Shown here: piece after piece, positions 21,922-33,521 of the stretch
Layout of the letters: each line of letters opens with the position of its first letter
Numbering within the stretch: position 1 is the stretch's first letter
Assembly: GCA_015501055.1 (NCBI GenBank)
Contig: JADNYV010000283.1
Coordinates: forward strand, 1 to 44,732
From: Mucidula mucida
Lineage: Eukaryota > Basidiomycota > Agaricomycetes > Agaricales > Physalacriaceae
DNA: 44,732 nucleotides
Direction: 5' to 3'
Notes under the pieces: model-generated
What the model was told of the DNA's origin: nothing
Seen by the model: only the letters and a program-made list of their open reading frames with translations
The model's database searches: none
Program-made: the position numbers and the translations under genes

Positions 21922-22507
21922 CTTTCTACCACCTACCACACATCCCTGATCATTGATCAGCACTTCGCTGTTTGATCATCGCACATTCCCCTATTCCCTT
22001 TCCCTGTTTACAGATCGACTGAATCCTAAATTCCAGCGCACGTCCGCATACGTGTGTATTGGTCCCAGTAGCGCCGGCTAACAGTTAGAGATAACTGCCT
22101 CGGGTGCTGGAAGTAGCCGCTCTCACGAGAACGAACTTTTGGCAGTTGCACTTCAGTGGGCGCTGTTTACGGGTCAACCCCCGTTCCCAGGAAAACTTCG
22201 GCTTACCTCACACCAGAGGGACGTTGGCTGGGCAATTGCAAACTTGTGACGAGCTCTTGGGCTCCGTAGATACGTAGTCAGTAGCCGGTAAAATAGCGTA
22301 GACAGTTACGATACCTACCTACTTTACTTACCTTACGATACACACCATCATTCCCCACCCTACCAAGTCCTGGATTCTATCTCAGATCTAGGCGACTCCT
22401 CCTTATTCATCCAAACCTCTATTCCCTCACCCGTTTCATCAAAATCCGCATCTCCCATATCCCCACTTTCACCCTTTCACTCTCCAATCCTATCACCCCG
22501 ACTCATC
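21922..22507 (+). other. Chromovirus untranslated leader
   Basis: About 590 nt between the primer site and the gag ATG, with no long ORF. It presumably contains the packaging signal. The last ~150 nt are very C/T-rich, ending in the ATG context CATCATGTCC. Confidence 0.55.
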
Positions 22508-23437
22508 ATGTCCAACGAAGCACCCGAAACCGCTCCTCACACACCCGCTCATCATGCCGATGTTGAAATCAAAGGCCGATCCCTTGTCAACAAGCCTTAC
22601 GACTATGACGGGGACAAGTCCAAGTACAAGAGCTGGTGGCGATCGATGTTCACATACATCCGTGACAAGAAGAACAACCTCACATCTAACTCCGAAAGGA
22701 TCGATGTTGTTCTCTCCTACATCCAAGGAGATCACGTAGATGCATGGGTCCAGAACTACTCGGACCAGAACTTCGACGAGGAAGAAGAGGAATGGACAGT
22801 TTCTTGGACGGAGTTCAAGGAAGACTTGAAGGAGCGATTTGTGGATTCCAACCTTGCGCGAGATGCGCAAGACCAGATTGAGCGGTTGCGCCAGGGGCAA
22901 GACACCGCTCAAGATTTCTTCCAGAAGTTCGAGGTCCTGCTCACTCAGGCAGGATATTCGAAGGATGATGCATTTGTTGTGCGACTTCTCGAGACCAACG
23001 TCAACGAGAAGATCATTGATCAGATCTATGGTAGCCGAGACGGGTTGCCAGAGAAGTACAAGGATTGGAAGGCACAGATCATTCAGATCGATCAGCTGTG
23101 GAGAAGACGGGCGGCGAGCAAGAGGTCCGGCATGCAGTCCCGACCCCAAGCTCCGCAGGCGGCTACATCGAGAGCCAATCCTACGAACCCACCCCCAACG
23201 CCGATCACACGACGAGATGCCACCGGTGTTACCTATAGAGGAGCCGGCAGGCCAATGGACATCGACAACGCACATCGAAGAGGACTTTGTTTCAGCTGTG
23301 GCGAACACGGCCATGTCAGCAGGTTCTGTCCCAAGAAGGGTCGACCCCAGACGATTCGGGGCCTATGGACCGAAATGAATGACGAAGAGAAGAGGAAGTT
23401 GGCCGAAGAGCTGGGTTTTGCGAAGCTCCCGCAGTAG
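22508..23437 (+). CDS. gag: Chromovirus Gag
   Basis: 309 aa, intact. Residues ~30-200 form a retrotransposon Gag capsid domain ([35 protein letters not shown] [12 protein letters not shown]). A basic Arg/Pro-rich linker follows, then a CCHC knuckle [14 protein letters not shown] (C-x2-C-x4-H-x4-C) near residues 258-271 for RNA binding. It assembles the particle in the cytoplasm. The stop (TAG, 23435) is followed in the -1 frame by the pol reading, with a slippery heptamer 16 nt before the stop. A long antisense ORF (22493-23314) is a shadow. Confidence 0.93.
   Translation: MSNEAPETAPHTPAHHADVEIKGRSLVNKPYDYDGDKSKYKSWWRSMFTYIRDKKNNLTSNSERIDVVLSYIQGDHVDAWVQNYSDQNFDEEEEEWTVSWTEFKEDLKERFVDSNLARDAQDQIERLRQGQDTAQDFFQKFEVLLTQAGYSKDDAFVVRLLETNVNEKIIDQIYGSRDGLPEKYKDWKAQIIQIDQLWRRRAASKRSGMQSRPQAPQAATSRANPTNPPPTPITRRDATGVTYRGAGRPMDIDNAHRRGLCFSCGEHGHVSRFCPKKGRPQTIRGLWTEMNDEEKRKLAEELGFAKLPQ
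23413..23419 (+). promoter_or_regulatory. Candidate -1 ribosomal frameshift site between gag and pol
   Basis: GGGTTTT is read G-GGT-TTT in the gag frame, exactly the X-XXY-YYZ arrangement. The -1 frame is open from here through the protease, and gag stops 16 nt later. I have not identified a downstream pseudoknot. Confidence 0.6.
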
Positions 23438-26400
23438 ACGCAGTCCTGCCGGAGCAGTCATCAAGGAAAGGGTCGTCAGATGCAGAATCTATTTACAGTA
23501 CGGGTACTGAAACATCTAAAATATCATCGACGACTTTACCACCAAAACCTGCGAAAGAAAGATTTGAGCCAAATACGCCCAAGTGGATCGCACAACGGCT
23601 AAGAGAGGATGACGTGCCGAGAGCAGTGGGAATTTTGAGAGCATGGATGCCGGAGCGGAGAGAGAGAGAAGCGACAGAGGAGAAGGTGATGGCGGTCAGA
23701 GCGTTGACAAAGGAAGCCGCGGTGGAAGTTGTGACGGAGTTGAAAAAGTCGAGGAAGTACATCCGGGGAACAAAGGGGCAGGACATGAAACTCCGAGTAA
23801 CCATAGAGAGCGTGCACACAGGCTCTGAATGGGAAACGAGTGCCCTTCTTGACAGCGGAGCAACGGGTTCTTGCGTCAATAAAGAATTCATCGAGAAGAA
23901 CGGACTCCCGATCAAGGAGTTACCGGTCAAGCTCCCTGTCTACAATGCGGATGGAACCCTAAATGAGGGAGGAGCAATCGAAGGTTTTGTGGAGGTTCGG
24001 ATGAAGATCGGTGATCACGCAGAAAAGATCGAGTTGGCCGTCACCAATCTTGGCAAAACAAGCATCTTTTTGGGGCTAGATTGGTTACGATATCACAACC
24101 CCACGATCAACTGGACGGAATCCACGTTGACTTTTGATCGATGCCCAGACCGTTGCGGATACCTACCCGAGTACGACTCACTGGAAGATGAAGGAGAAGA
24201 CATAGAAGAGAAGTTGGAAGAGGGAGAGCGTTTGTTCTGGATGGACTGGGACAACTATTGCAAAAGCGGTGAAAAGCTGAGATCACAACAGCCTTCATCC
24301 GCTGCTGCACCTTACATCGAGGAATTTTCCGATGTATTCAGCAAGGCGGACTTTGACAAGTTACCGGAGCGAAGACCCTGGGATCACGCGATAGAACTTA
24401 CGCCTGGTTCCAAACCGGTTGACTGCAAGGTTTATCCCCTTAGTCCATCCGAGCAGAAGGCGTTAGACGAGTTCCTGGAAGAAAACATACGGACGGGACA
24501 TATACGGCCGTCAATTTCACCTATGGCGTCACCCTTCTTCTTTGTCAAAAAGAAGGACGGAAGCCTTCGGCCAGTGCAGGATTATCGGAAGTTGAACGAC
24601 ATGACAATCAAGAACCGATACCCCTTGCCGTTGATTCAGGAGCTTATCGACAAGTTGAAGGGAGCAAAGGTTTTACAAAGATGGATGTCCAATGGGGTTA
24701 CAATAACATCCGGATCAAAGAAGGTGATGAGTGGAAAGCGGCGTTTAGAACAAACCGAGGCCTGTTCGAGCCCTCAGTCATGTTCTTCGGACTTACAAAC
24801 TCGCCGGCAACGTTCCAATCGTTCATGAATCACATTCTGAAGGAGTTGATCGATGAAGGACATGTTATAGTTTACTTAGACGACATACTTATTTTTACGA
24901 ACACATTGGAAGAACATAGGCATATTGTACGACAAGTACTAGAGATATTGCGAGTAAATAAGTTGTATTTAAAACCCGAGAAATGTAGTTTTGAGGCACA
25001 TACTGTAGATTACTTGGGAGTTATTGTTGGAGGAGGAGAAGTGAAGATGGATCCGGCAAAAGTGGCCGTAGTGAAGGAATGGAAGGAGCCACAAAGAAGA
25101 AGGAAGTACAGTCATTCCTGGGCTTTGCAACTTCTACCGACATTTCATCCGGGGATTTGCGGGGGTAGCAAAGCCATTGACATTGCTAATCGGGAAGGGC
25201 GAATGGGTTTGGGGAGAGGAGCAGCATGAGGCGTTTGAGGAGTTGAAACGGAGGATGATGGAAGAACCCGTTCTGATCGTACCACGCGACAATGGCAAGT
25301 TTCGAGTCGAGGCAGATTCCTCAACTATGCCAACGGGGCTGTTCTATTCCAGTTGTTGAGGGCAAATGGAGACCAGTGGCTTTCCGATCTCGCGCGTTAA
25401 ATGAAGTTGAACGCAACTACAGATCTACGACAAAGAAATGATGGCCATCATGGACTCAATTGATGACTGGAGGCAGTATCTTCTAGGAGCAACGGAGACG
25501 GTGGAGGTGTTTACCGATCATCAAAACCTCCAGTACTTCCGGAAGCCACAGAAGTTAAATCGGAGGCAGGCAAGATGGGTTACGGAGTTAGCGGAGTATG
25601 ACATACAGATGATTCACAAGCCGGGCAAGACGATGGGGAAAGCTGATGCCTTGTCAAGGATGACAGGCCTTGAGAAGGGGGAAAAAGATAACGAAAACGT
25701 TGTTTTGCTCAAGCCGGAGTTTTTTATTTCACAAATTCAATTCTCTTTACATACAGTAGATACACCGGAGGACGAATTACTTAACAAAATCAAACAAAGA
25801 AAAGGAAACAAAGAAGATACGTACAAAAAGCATTAGAAAACAAAGAAAAAGGATGGGAAGAGAAGGAAAATGGACTTATTATATGGAAGGATCGTATTTA
25901 CATACCGAAGGACAAGGAATTGCGGGGAAGAGTTATTGGAATGCACCATGACGCACAGCTTGCAGGGCATCCGGGACGATACAAGACTCTCGAGTTGATT
26001 ACACGCACCTATTGGTGGCCAGGAATCAGCCGAGACGTCCGTGAATACGTAGAAGGGTGTCAAAAATGCCAGGTACAAAGTCACATCGCACGAAGCCGGC
26101 TGCACCTCTTCATCCTATTGATGTGCCAAGCGAGCCATGGGAGATAGTAGGGACGGACATGATTGGAGAGCTGCCAGAATCGGGAGGATACAACGCGATC
26201 AGCACGTTTGTGGACCATTTCACAAAGCGATTACGCATCATACCGACACACACCACTCTGACGTCAGAAGGCATGGCCCGCATTTACCGTGATCGCATTT
26301 TCCCCATACATGGGATGCCACGACAGATGATACATGATCGCGGTCCACAATACCACTCGCGTTTATGAAGGAGTTGTACCGGTTGTTGGGCATACAAGGA

Positions 26401-27356
26401 AACTTTACAACGGCGTATCATCCACAGGCAAATGGGCAGACGGAACAGTTGAACCAAGAGATAGAACATTTCTTACGGTTATTTGTCAACTACCATCAGA
26501 ACGACTGGCACGAATGGTACCCTCTGCCGAATTTGTTTACAATGATCGGGTACACTCGGCAACCAAAGTCACTCCGTTCTTCGCAGACATGGGCAGACAC
26601 CCCTACAAAGGCACCGCCCCGAAAACGGCATCGAGAAATGAGACTGCGCAGGAGTTTGCCAACGGCATGAGGAAAACATGGGACGAAGTGGGGTCGGCAT
26701 TGAAGATGGCCAAAGAGGACATGAAACGGTTTTATGACAGGAAACGGACAGAGGCAGTGGAGTACAAGGAAGGCGACAAAGTATGGCTGGAAGGGACGAA
26801 TCTCAGTACGGACCGACCAATGAAGAAGCTCGATGACAAACGCTTCGGGCCGTTCAAAGTGATCAAGAAAGTTGGGACGAGCTCTTACAAGCTCCAGATT
26901 CCTCACACGTGGAAAAGCATCCATCCTGTGTTCAATGAGGCCCTGTTGACGCCTTACCACGAGCCCCAATTTCCGACACAACCCCGAGACACGCGTCCAC
27001 CACCTGTGCTAGAAGGAGCCGAACCGGAATGGGAGGTGGAGAAAGTGGTTAATTCCCGAAAGTACCGCGGGGGTTTTCAATACAAGGTTCACTGGAAGGG
27101 TTATGGCACACACGAGCAGACATGGGAACCGGCATGCAATCTCAAAAATGCCGACGAAGCTATCAGCGATTTCCACCAACAATATCCGAACAAGCCAAAG
27201 CCACCCGCGCTTGCTCGCATTGAAGTCCCCATGTCGCAATTTCCATCACATCTATTCCGACCCATGCCACCGCCTGACACCGAACCCCTTGACGTCACAC
27301 TACCCTCTGCGGCCCTCATGGAGCGACTCTGGTGCAGAATGGAACTTGCGCCTTAA
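23420..27356 (+). pseudogene. pol: Chromovirus Pol (PR-RT-RH-IN-chromodomain), frameshifted
   Basis: The first part is open in the -1 frame to 24828. It has an aspartic protease ([12 protein letters not shown]) and RT fingers ([19 protein letters not shown]). The homologous reading then steps back one base at about 24674, 25097, 25131, 25324, 25350, 25423, 25828, 26070, 26362 and 26520; every step is a single missing base. Through these pieces I see [17 protein letters not shown] and catalytic YLDDILIF, and RNase H (FTDHQNLQYF, GKADALSR). The integrase zinc finger (MHHDAQLAGHPGRYKT...C-x2-C) is also visible. The integrase core follows with GTDMIGELP, HDRGPQYHSR and the E of GQTEQLNQEI. 26520-27356 is intact and ends in a chromodomain (about 27030-27190, VEKVVNSRKY and VHWKGYGTHEQTWEP). 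Chromodomains are known to direct integration to particular chromatin. Confidence 0.9.
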
Positions 27357-27367
27357 GGAGGGGGTGA
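27355..27367 (+). other. Chromovirus polypurine tract
   Basis: AAGGAGGGGGTGA directly abuts the 3' LTR. It overlaps the pol stop codon and should prime plus-strand DNA synthesis. Confidence 0.8.
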
Positions 27368-27894
27368 TGTTATGAATTACCATATTTTCACATTTTCAAT
27401 CTTATCATATCTTATCGGGGACTTGTCTTATCAACCAACGGACTGTTTCATCATCTGTTTCGTCACCGATCATACTCCTTTTCATTACCGAAACCGTATT
27501 CATGTCGGACACACACCCAACACATGGATGACATCATACATGCCGATACCTCATGGACTCCCTATTGTATACACACCGCCGACACTCGTAGCACACATGG
27601 TCGTTTCAGTATTATTACTTACATGCAGTTACCACTCGTATTTAATGATTTCACGGACTAGTAGCATACAACACTGGGTCAAGGGCGTGGAGCATCCCTA
27701 GTAGAAACGCGTATGGACAAGGAGTCTCAAACACAGACTTACTAGTATATAAGCAGTAGTGTAGTATCATTGTACTTTAGTTCCGATCTCGTTTATACAC
27801 CTGGCCTAGCCTAGTCCTACGAACGCGAACGTCTTCTTCCTTAGTTCTTGCTGTGGTACCTGGTTGAGTCTCGTGGCTTAGTCAGTCGCTAACA
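27368..27894 (+). repeat. Chromovirus 3' LTR (527 bp)
   Basis: TGTTATGAATTACC...TCGCTAACA. It retains the unoccupied MITE target (GGACTAGTAGC near 27656-27666), which serves as an internal control for the insertion in the 5' LTR. Confidence 0.95.
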
Positions 27895-28093
27895 GAGTCA
27901 TTGCCTCATGATTTCAGCTGTCGAACTCAGCTGGACACAGCAACTACTTAGTGACTTGTGGTAAGCCGAAAGATTGGGGAACATTGACAGTTATAGGCAG
28001 TACATGTGCAGATAGTCAATGGTTTCAACAATATCATATAACAGTCCTCGAGCTCATGGATTAGGAAGGACGTTCTTGAAACAAGCGACACTA

Positions 28094-28337
28094 CTGTAGC
28101 GTTTCGACCGCAAATTCACATAACGGGTCACGGGGGTCTTTGAAGTGAAGCTATATATACATCATAATGGGTCACGGACCACTTTGGTCAGGCACGAGCC
28201 TCCAAACAAGGAAATTTCAGGTCCCGCTATAAGCGGAACTGTCCAAAAAAGGCAATTTAAGGGTCTGTGAAGCTGTTCGCTGTAACTTCAGACCATAATG
28301 GGTCACAGGCTGTGAAGTTACGGTTGAAACGCTACAG
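28094..28337 (-). mobile_element. MITE with CTGTAGCGTTTC termini, copy 2
   Basis: 244 bp, inverted relative to copy 1. It differs by three transitions that I can count (about 98.8% identity). It is flanked by TA (28092-93, 28338-39) and inserted in the tail of the decayed DUF6535 copy. The paralogous unoccupied region is near 6478-6500 on the plus strand. It has no coding capacity. Confidence 0.93.
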
Positions 28338-28339
28338 TA

Positions 28340-28960
28340 TTCGACCACTCTAAAGATTCTCGGCGTCCAATCACTGACTGCTTTCCGACGGAAGATCCTC
28401 CTCCAAGATGACCGGATAATCGAGTTCCCGTGTTCATCGCTATCAGACGGCGATTCTATAGTATTCGACGTCTAGCATTAAGGTGAGATTGGTAGCTTTT
28501 GAATACCTGATTGTCAGTGTACCTGTGCATCTGAAGGTTTAACGACTAACGGTGGCACACAGTGCCCGTGTTCGACATCGTCGACTAGAGTCTCCAGAAT
28601 TGAGGGTAGATCGTCAAACGGCCGATAGTACACGTCTTTGTTCAACCGGAGCTCACCCTTTCAAAACATCTGTAGATGTTCATAGTCACTCGCGGCACCA
28701 GGAGTCCTAACAAAGTGAGCAAGATCCTGGAAGCAGAACGACCAGCAGCCGTCCAAATCCATGTCCCCGAAGAATCTTCGCGAGATGCCACAAATCAGTC
28801 TGCGCGTCGACATCAGATATGAGAAGAAGTTTACATAAAGCAGAAAAGTTATGGGGCTCGCGGATGTGGTCCAAGACCGTTGAAGGCGGTGGATTAAGCG
28901 TAGACAGGGCAGATACGTAGGCCGCAGATAGATATGCATGACCGAGGGTACGATTGAAGT
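28340..28960 (-). pseudogene. DUF6535 C-terminal pseudogene (subfamily of the 4291 copy)
   Basis: On the minus strand from 28957: GHAYLSAAYVSALSTL, DHIREPHNFSALCKLLL, LWHLAKILRGHGF. These are nearly identical to the copy at 4291 (GHAYLAAAYVSALSTL etc.). It is broken by a +1 insertion in the GGATTTGGACGG stretch (about 28757) and by a CGA-to-TGA change before ELRLN (about 28667). The 3' intron and last exon (RIFRRKA-like DNA, 28370-28440) follow and are then interrupted by MITE copy 2. Nothing of the N-terminal half is present; similarity starts abruptly near 28957. Confidence 0.88.
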
Positions 28961-29648
28961 GGCCGGTGATTTGAGAGGTTTGAGAGGGTATGAATTCGAC
29001 GCGTCCGCCGACTCGTCCTAAAGACATGGGAGGGAAGAACATTGATGAGAGCTACCATCTGCTCATGTCAATCAAGCATATAACAAAAGACACCCAACGT
29101 CTACCCCAAGTGTGTCCCGGGCCATATCCTCAGGGACTTGATTTATTGTCTGTCGGGGCTTTTGTCTTGTCCAAAACGATTAGATGCACTGATGTACTGT
29201 GCCAGCAATGCGGCCTGTGATCGAGCACTAGCCGGGTCAGGCATGATTGTGGAGGAATGTCGATATCCCAGCGAGCCTGCGACATGGAAGGAAAGAAGCG
29301 ATCAGCTGCCGGCCCGACCCCCGAAAGCGCGTTCCAGTGCTCAATGCAACGCACAGTTCAAGGTAATGGTACTGATAGGTTATTGACTCTTGCAGTCCTC
29401 AGTGAAACTGACAATCTTATAGAATGTAGGAGTCGGCCAAACACTTATATGCTACCCCATCCTACTTATATGTGCACCCGCCGGGTCACTGATTTCCGAG
29501 AAGGAGTGTGAAAGCTGTTTGAGCGACGCAGTATTCTTGCAACATATCCAATAAAGTCCGACTCATATCCATACATAATCTGCGAGTGATACTGTGTCCT
29601 ACTTTATCAAAAGTTCTTCCAGGCTAACACCGGTTTCCATGATCCTCG
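28961..29648. other. No gene seen
   Basis: Lies between the abrupt start of the DUF6535 pseudogene and the 3' end of the next copy. Only short ORFs without recognisable motifs occur. It may contain the breakpoint of the duplication. Confidence 0.45.
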
Positions 29649-32600
29649 TCATGCCTCGGAGCAAAAAAGTCTCTTGTACCAAACAGAAAGACCGTGCTGT
29701 CTTGGAGATGTTTGTGCCTCAGTGTCTGAATGAGCAGTCTGTTTACTGAAAGTCAGCGATATCCGGTATTTCCAGGTAGTAATCGGACGTACCGGCTGAG
29801 AATTCACTTGTGGGTACAGCGGCGGTGTAAAATGACCACGTTCAACATCCGCCGCAAGCGTCTTTATCAAAGATGTCAGGTCATCGAACGGTCGATAAAT
29901 CGCGGGGCGGCGGTGTCCTCGAACATTTGATGTGATGTAGGAGGAGACATGGGCATACTCGATTGCCGCGCCTGAACCGGCGACAATATTTTTCAAGTCT
30001 TGCACGCAGCTTGACCAACTGTCGCCTTTGAACATCTGTCCCAATCCCCAAAGCCGATTTTGCGTCGGGCAATCCGCTATCAGGAGGATCTTGCTCAATG
30101 TTGCTAGACGGGTGTCAACATCCCCAATATAAGACTTGGCCCTTCCAATCAGCTCCGAGGTGTCAGCGTACATGTAGATGCCATCGACGTACGCCGCTGC
30201 AACAAAGATATATCCTGGACACCAGAAATCAGGAAGCCTATCAGACTCCGGATCTGTTGCGTTGAGAAGACGGGAAAACGCAAGACCGATGTCGTGCAGC
30301 CAGTCATGCTGGACGAGATATCCATATATGGCTTCAAGGGCTTGAAGTTGTGACGGAAACTGCATGACATAGCTCAGAACATAGCCGACAGCTGTCCATC
30401 CCTCGTGTAGAGATGTACCGGATTCAATGAATGCGGTCAATATGTGCCATATCCTTTGGAAAAGAGTCGGAGTAAGCCAAGAAGGATCACGATCAGTTTT
30501 TCCAGTGAATCCAAGCCGGCGGTTCAGCGCGTCGAAGAGAATCTCTACCACGGCAGCCTCGTCAGCCAGCGCCAGGACAGTACTAGTGCCAAAAGTGTCG
30601 GACGCGACGACGATATGTAACGCTGAGATTGCAGCAAGGTCGACGTTCTTGTGTTTTTTGCAATCCCCAATATTCAAAGCGTACGCCATGACAGTCCCTA
30701 GTACGTTCTGAAACAAGGAGGTCTCATCTCTCATAGAAACCGATCCCGCCGATTTCTCGGCGGTAGAGGAAGTTTCTGAAACAGAGGAACCGTCATCACT
30801 AGGCGCAACTTCAAGGCAGGAAGACATTTCCTGGTCCCGCAGTCTTTCATTATGAATGGAAGTGAGTTGAACGGAATCATTTTGTAGGAGGGTGAGCACA
30901 AGGAGAATATCATCTGGGAGGTGGTGCATATAGTATTGCGAACGAGTAATTTGGGGAAAGCAAATGTCTAGCACCCAGCGTATAAATGACGGCCTCATGT
31001 TTTTCATCAACGCGTCTGGTAAGGAGGTCGCTGTGCCATTTTGCTCTATGTCGTACCGGGTAATGACCAGTGGATGCTGGCCAGGTCCGAGTGAGAAAGA
31101 GAAGAGCGCCGGATCTTTGCCATCGCAATTGAGTAACGAGCAAACATGATCTTCGACTGTACATGCTAGAAGCTTCATGCACAAAGCTGACAAGGGGCCG
31201 CCAGCATGAATGGCGTCTATCCCTAAAAAGTCCGGGCCAGACTGTAACGCAGCCTCGAATGCTTTGCCCCAAAACACAGCATCACGAGGGGTATCCGACG
31301 TAGTGCAAAAGCCGTCACGGAAGATGTCAATAGCACGTTCGGGAGAGCGGTGGTAGATGAAGTCATACTCGTTCGCCTCCAGGTTGACCATGGTGAACTT
31401 GCCAAACCGTAATGCGGCACGCTGAAATCTTTCTTGACGATCAGCAGGCTGGTCAACACGGTGGTGTGCTCGTATAGCGCGTATCACTGCAGGTCTCTCC
31501 TCGTCCTTCTCCTTTACGCAGTCCAGGAAGCGCCATGTATCGGGATCCGACACTGGGGCGCTGATACCATAAGGACCAGTAATTATCGGAATGCTTTGCA
31601 ATGGAAGACCGCCCAGCGACTGTACAGCAATGCTCTGTACGGAAGCATTGGAGGATGTATTGTGAAGCCATGAAACAGCAAGTGCATCGAGTTCGCCCGT
31701 CTTGTGCGACACCGCCGTATGTTCCACCTCTCTCAAAGAATGCGCTACTGCCGACGACATGGCCGCTTGCGTTTGTCGGCGCACCCAGCTGACGATGATG
31801 AAAGAATACGAAGCCAAGGGCGTTTTGTATGGGCAGTTCGTACAGAAGAGCGGAAGCATATTGCTGACAAGATATGCGAGAGCTCCAGCGCCTGTCATGC
31901 ACCCTATTGCTGAAGCCATGGCGGTGCTCAGCGAGCAAACGAAGATGACGAGTCCAGCGAGGAAAACACCGAGCGCAATGTGCATTAGAATGGGAAGGAG
32001 GCCGATAATCAGCGGTACGTGCCACTGCTCTAGTCCAATAAATCTGAAATGGCGGATACGAGCTCGGTCTCGTGGATTTCCGGATGGTAGAACCATGTAC
32101 TCGTTGATCCATTGCTTCGTCAAGACCGCAATCAATGTCGTCGTGAGGCTTAAAACCAGAGTAGTAAACCAAAGTCCATTGACCCAAAGATCAGATGATT
32201 TAGCCTTGAACGCAGAAGAGGGATCAGGATTCTGGCCAGCCTTTACAGAATGCCCCTGGGAAATGGACACCTGAATGTCGATTAGCCGAAGCATCAACGA
32301 GGCCGTCACTTGCGCGTAATCCACGCTGAGACTCTGGTAAGTCTGTACCACAAATGTCGTGACAACACCTGAGAACAATGCCGCCTGAACAGCTGTATCA
32401 ACTCGACACGACTCTATAAACGATGTCGAAGACTCACGAAGACGAGGAGCATGTCCAGGCCATCTCTCCAGTTCTCGACCATGTCGACATCAAACTTGGT
32501 AGACTCGTCCATGTACGTTTTCCAGACTCTGCCTGTTGCAGACATCTCCTTGTGCTTCTCGTCCACTGGGTATTTCAGTTCATAATAAAAAGGATCTACA

Positions 32601-32879
32601 ACATGGAGATTAGTCGCTGCCGGCATACTGACCAAGAAAGCCGTTACCATTGAGCGCTGGGCGTTTCTGGGAGTGTCTCTCTCTGAACAGCTTTGCATGA
32701 GAGTGTCGAGTACCATGGTATACGAGCACCGGCGAGTCTTCCGAGTCAGACGCGGTTTCGTTGATCGTCGAGCTATCGGAATAGAAGCATTGGCAACAGT
32801 GAGGGTGGTGGTGGTGGTGGGAGGTAGATTTATTCTCTACCGTACCGCGTGGCGTATTCGCAGATGGCTGGGTAGGCAT
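29649..32879 (-). CDS. DUF6535 family multipass membrane protein (subfamily B, copy 1)
   Basis: Exons 32879-32648, 32595-32438 and 32384-29649; GT-AG, phases 1 and 0, as in all other copies. The product is about 1041 aa if the 3' end is read through. Exon 1 carries HHHHHPHCCQC, then YSDSSTINE and YHGTRHSHAKL, conserved in the next two genes. Exon 2 has the shared KEMSATGRVWKTYMDES and WRDGLDMLL. Four membrane helices run around the exon 2/3 join, LWFTTLVLSLTTTLIAVL, WHVPLIIGLLPILMHIAL and a final segment before NCPYKTPL. The soluble region has WLHNTSSNASVQSIAVQ, IRAHHRVDQ, DAVFWGKAFEAAL and YRPFDDL. Specific to this copy is an acidic Ser/Glu-rich insert (about residues 640-680). The C-terminus is uncertain: a GTACGT donor after NSQP could splice to another exon. 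Confidence 0.82.
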
Positions 32880-33521
32880 ACGGAGGAGGAAAGCAGTTAA
32901 TGTCGCACGCTTGACAGATACCATCAACCCTTATACTTACTCCGACACCCACACTCACTCCGCGTCAACAAAAAAATGGAGGCTACGGCCTCGAGTACGA
33001 GACCTAATTGTTTTATCACTATGTAATCGGAAATCACACATTAAAAGACAAAAGCGAGTAGTATAATAAAAAGTAGTATGCCGTTGACTTGTAAGTAAAT
33101 CGATCATATCATACTTAGCGTGAAGTGGGTGACGTAGAGTAAATCAATCGTTTGTGTGGAGTCATCTGAACCCTCTATTGTACAAGCCGACGATAGAGGA
33201 CTCGTCACTTTCATTTGGTCGGTAAAGAAGCTTCCTCTGGGCTCAATCGTCGAGAAATCTGATCCATACACTTCGTTCCAAACTGCCGCGCATCATTCCT
33301 CGTCAGAGCAGGCGGCGACGTATACGCGCGGTCAGATGTCTGCGCAAGTTTCCAAGAACTAGGGATTTACTTGATCCTGCAAGGTTGTTCGTAAAGTATG
33401 TACTACTTAGCATTCACGAGTGTCCAAAAATTTCAAATGACATATTGATTCATAGTTTCCCTCCGAACCATTCTTGTCCAACATCCAATGAGACCTACTT
33501 CCCTGGACTCAGTCGCGTCTT
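32880..33521. other. Intergenic between DUF6535 copies; promoter and decayed tail
   Basis: Near 32930-32945 the minus strand reads GTAAGTATAAGGGTT, a probable TATA block about 55 nt upstream of the ATG at 32879. 33160-33400 shares sequence with 20960-21060 (minus-strand peptide PLSSACTIEGS). That marks it as the downstream tail of the next copy. No intact ORF is seen. Confidence 0.55.
33172..33199. repeat. Dispersed hairpin repeat, copy 2
   Basis: CCTCTATTGT / ACGATAGAGG around ACAAGCCG, one mismatch in the stem. It is the counterpart of 20967-20994. It lies downstream of the 33522 gene in the minus orientation. Confidence 0.7.

Larger units (their letters stand above)
21135..27894 (+). mobile_element. 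Ty3/gypsy chromovirus (chromodomain LTR retrotransposon), full length
   Basis: Bounded by TGTTATG...CTAACA LTRs and flanked by the 5-bp target duplication GAGTC (21130-21134 and 27895-27899). The order gag, protease, RT, RNase H, integrase, chromodomain defines a chromovirus. The two LTRs differ at three bases out of 527 once the MITE is removed, so insertion was recent. The gag and protease/early RT frames are intact; the centre of pol has about ten single-base losses. Insertion took place in the tail of an already decayed DUF6535 copy. Confidence 0.95.

Noticed and set aside
22493..23314. 273-codon minus-strand ORF
   Set aside because: It is fully antisense to the well-supported gag gene and has no recognisable motif; it is a codon-bias shadow.
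28660..28680. Repeat-induced point mutation (RIP) as the cause of the CGA-to-TGA stop
   Set aside because: Only one such change is evident, the MITE copies and LTRs show no excess of C-to-T in one context, and much of the decay is by indel.
31453..32187. 244-codon minus-strand ORF
   Set aside because: It is a shadow frame of the DUF6535 copy at 29649, without conserved motifs.
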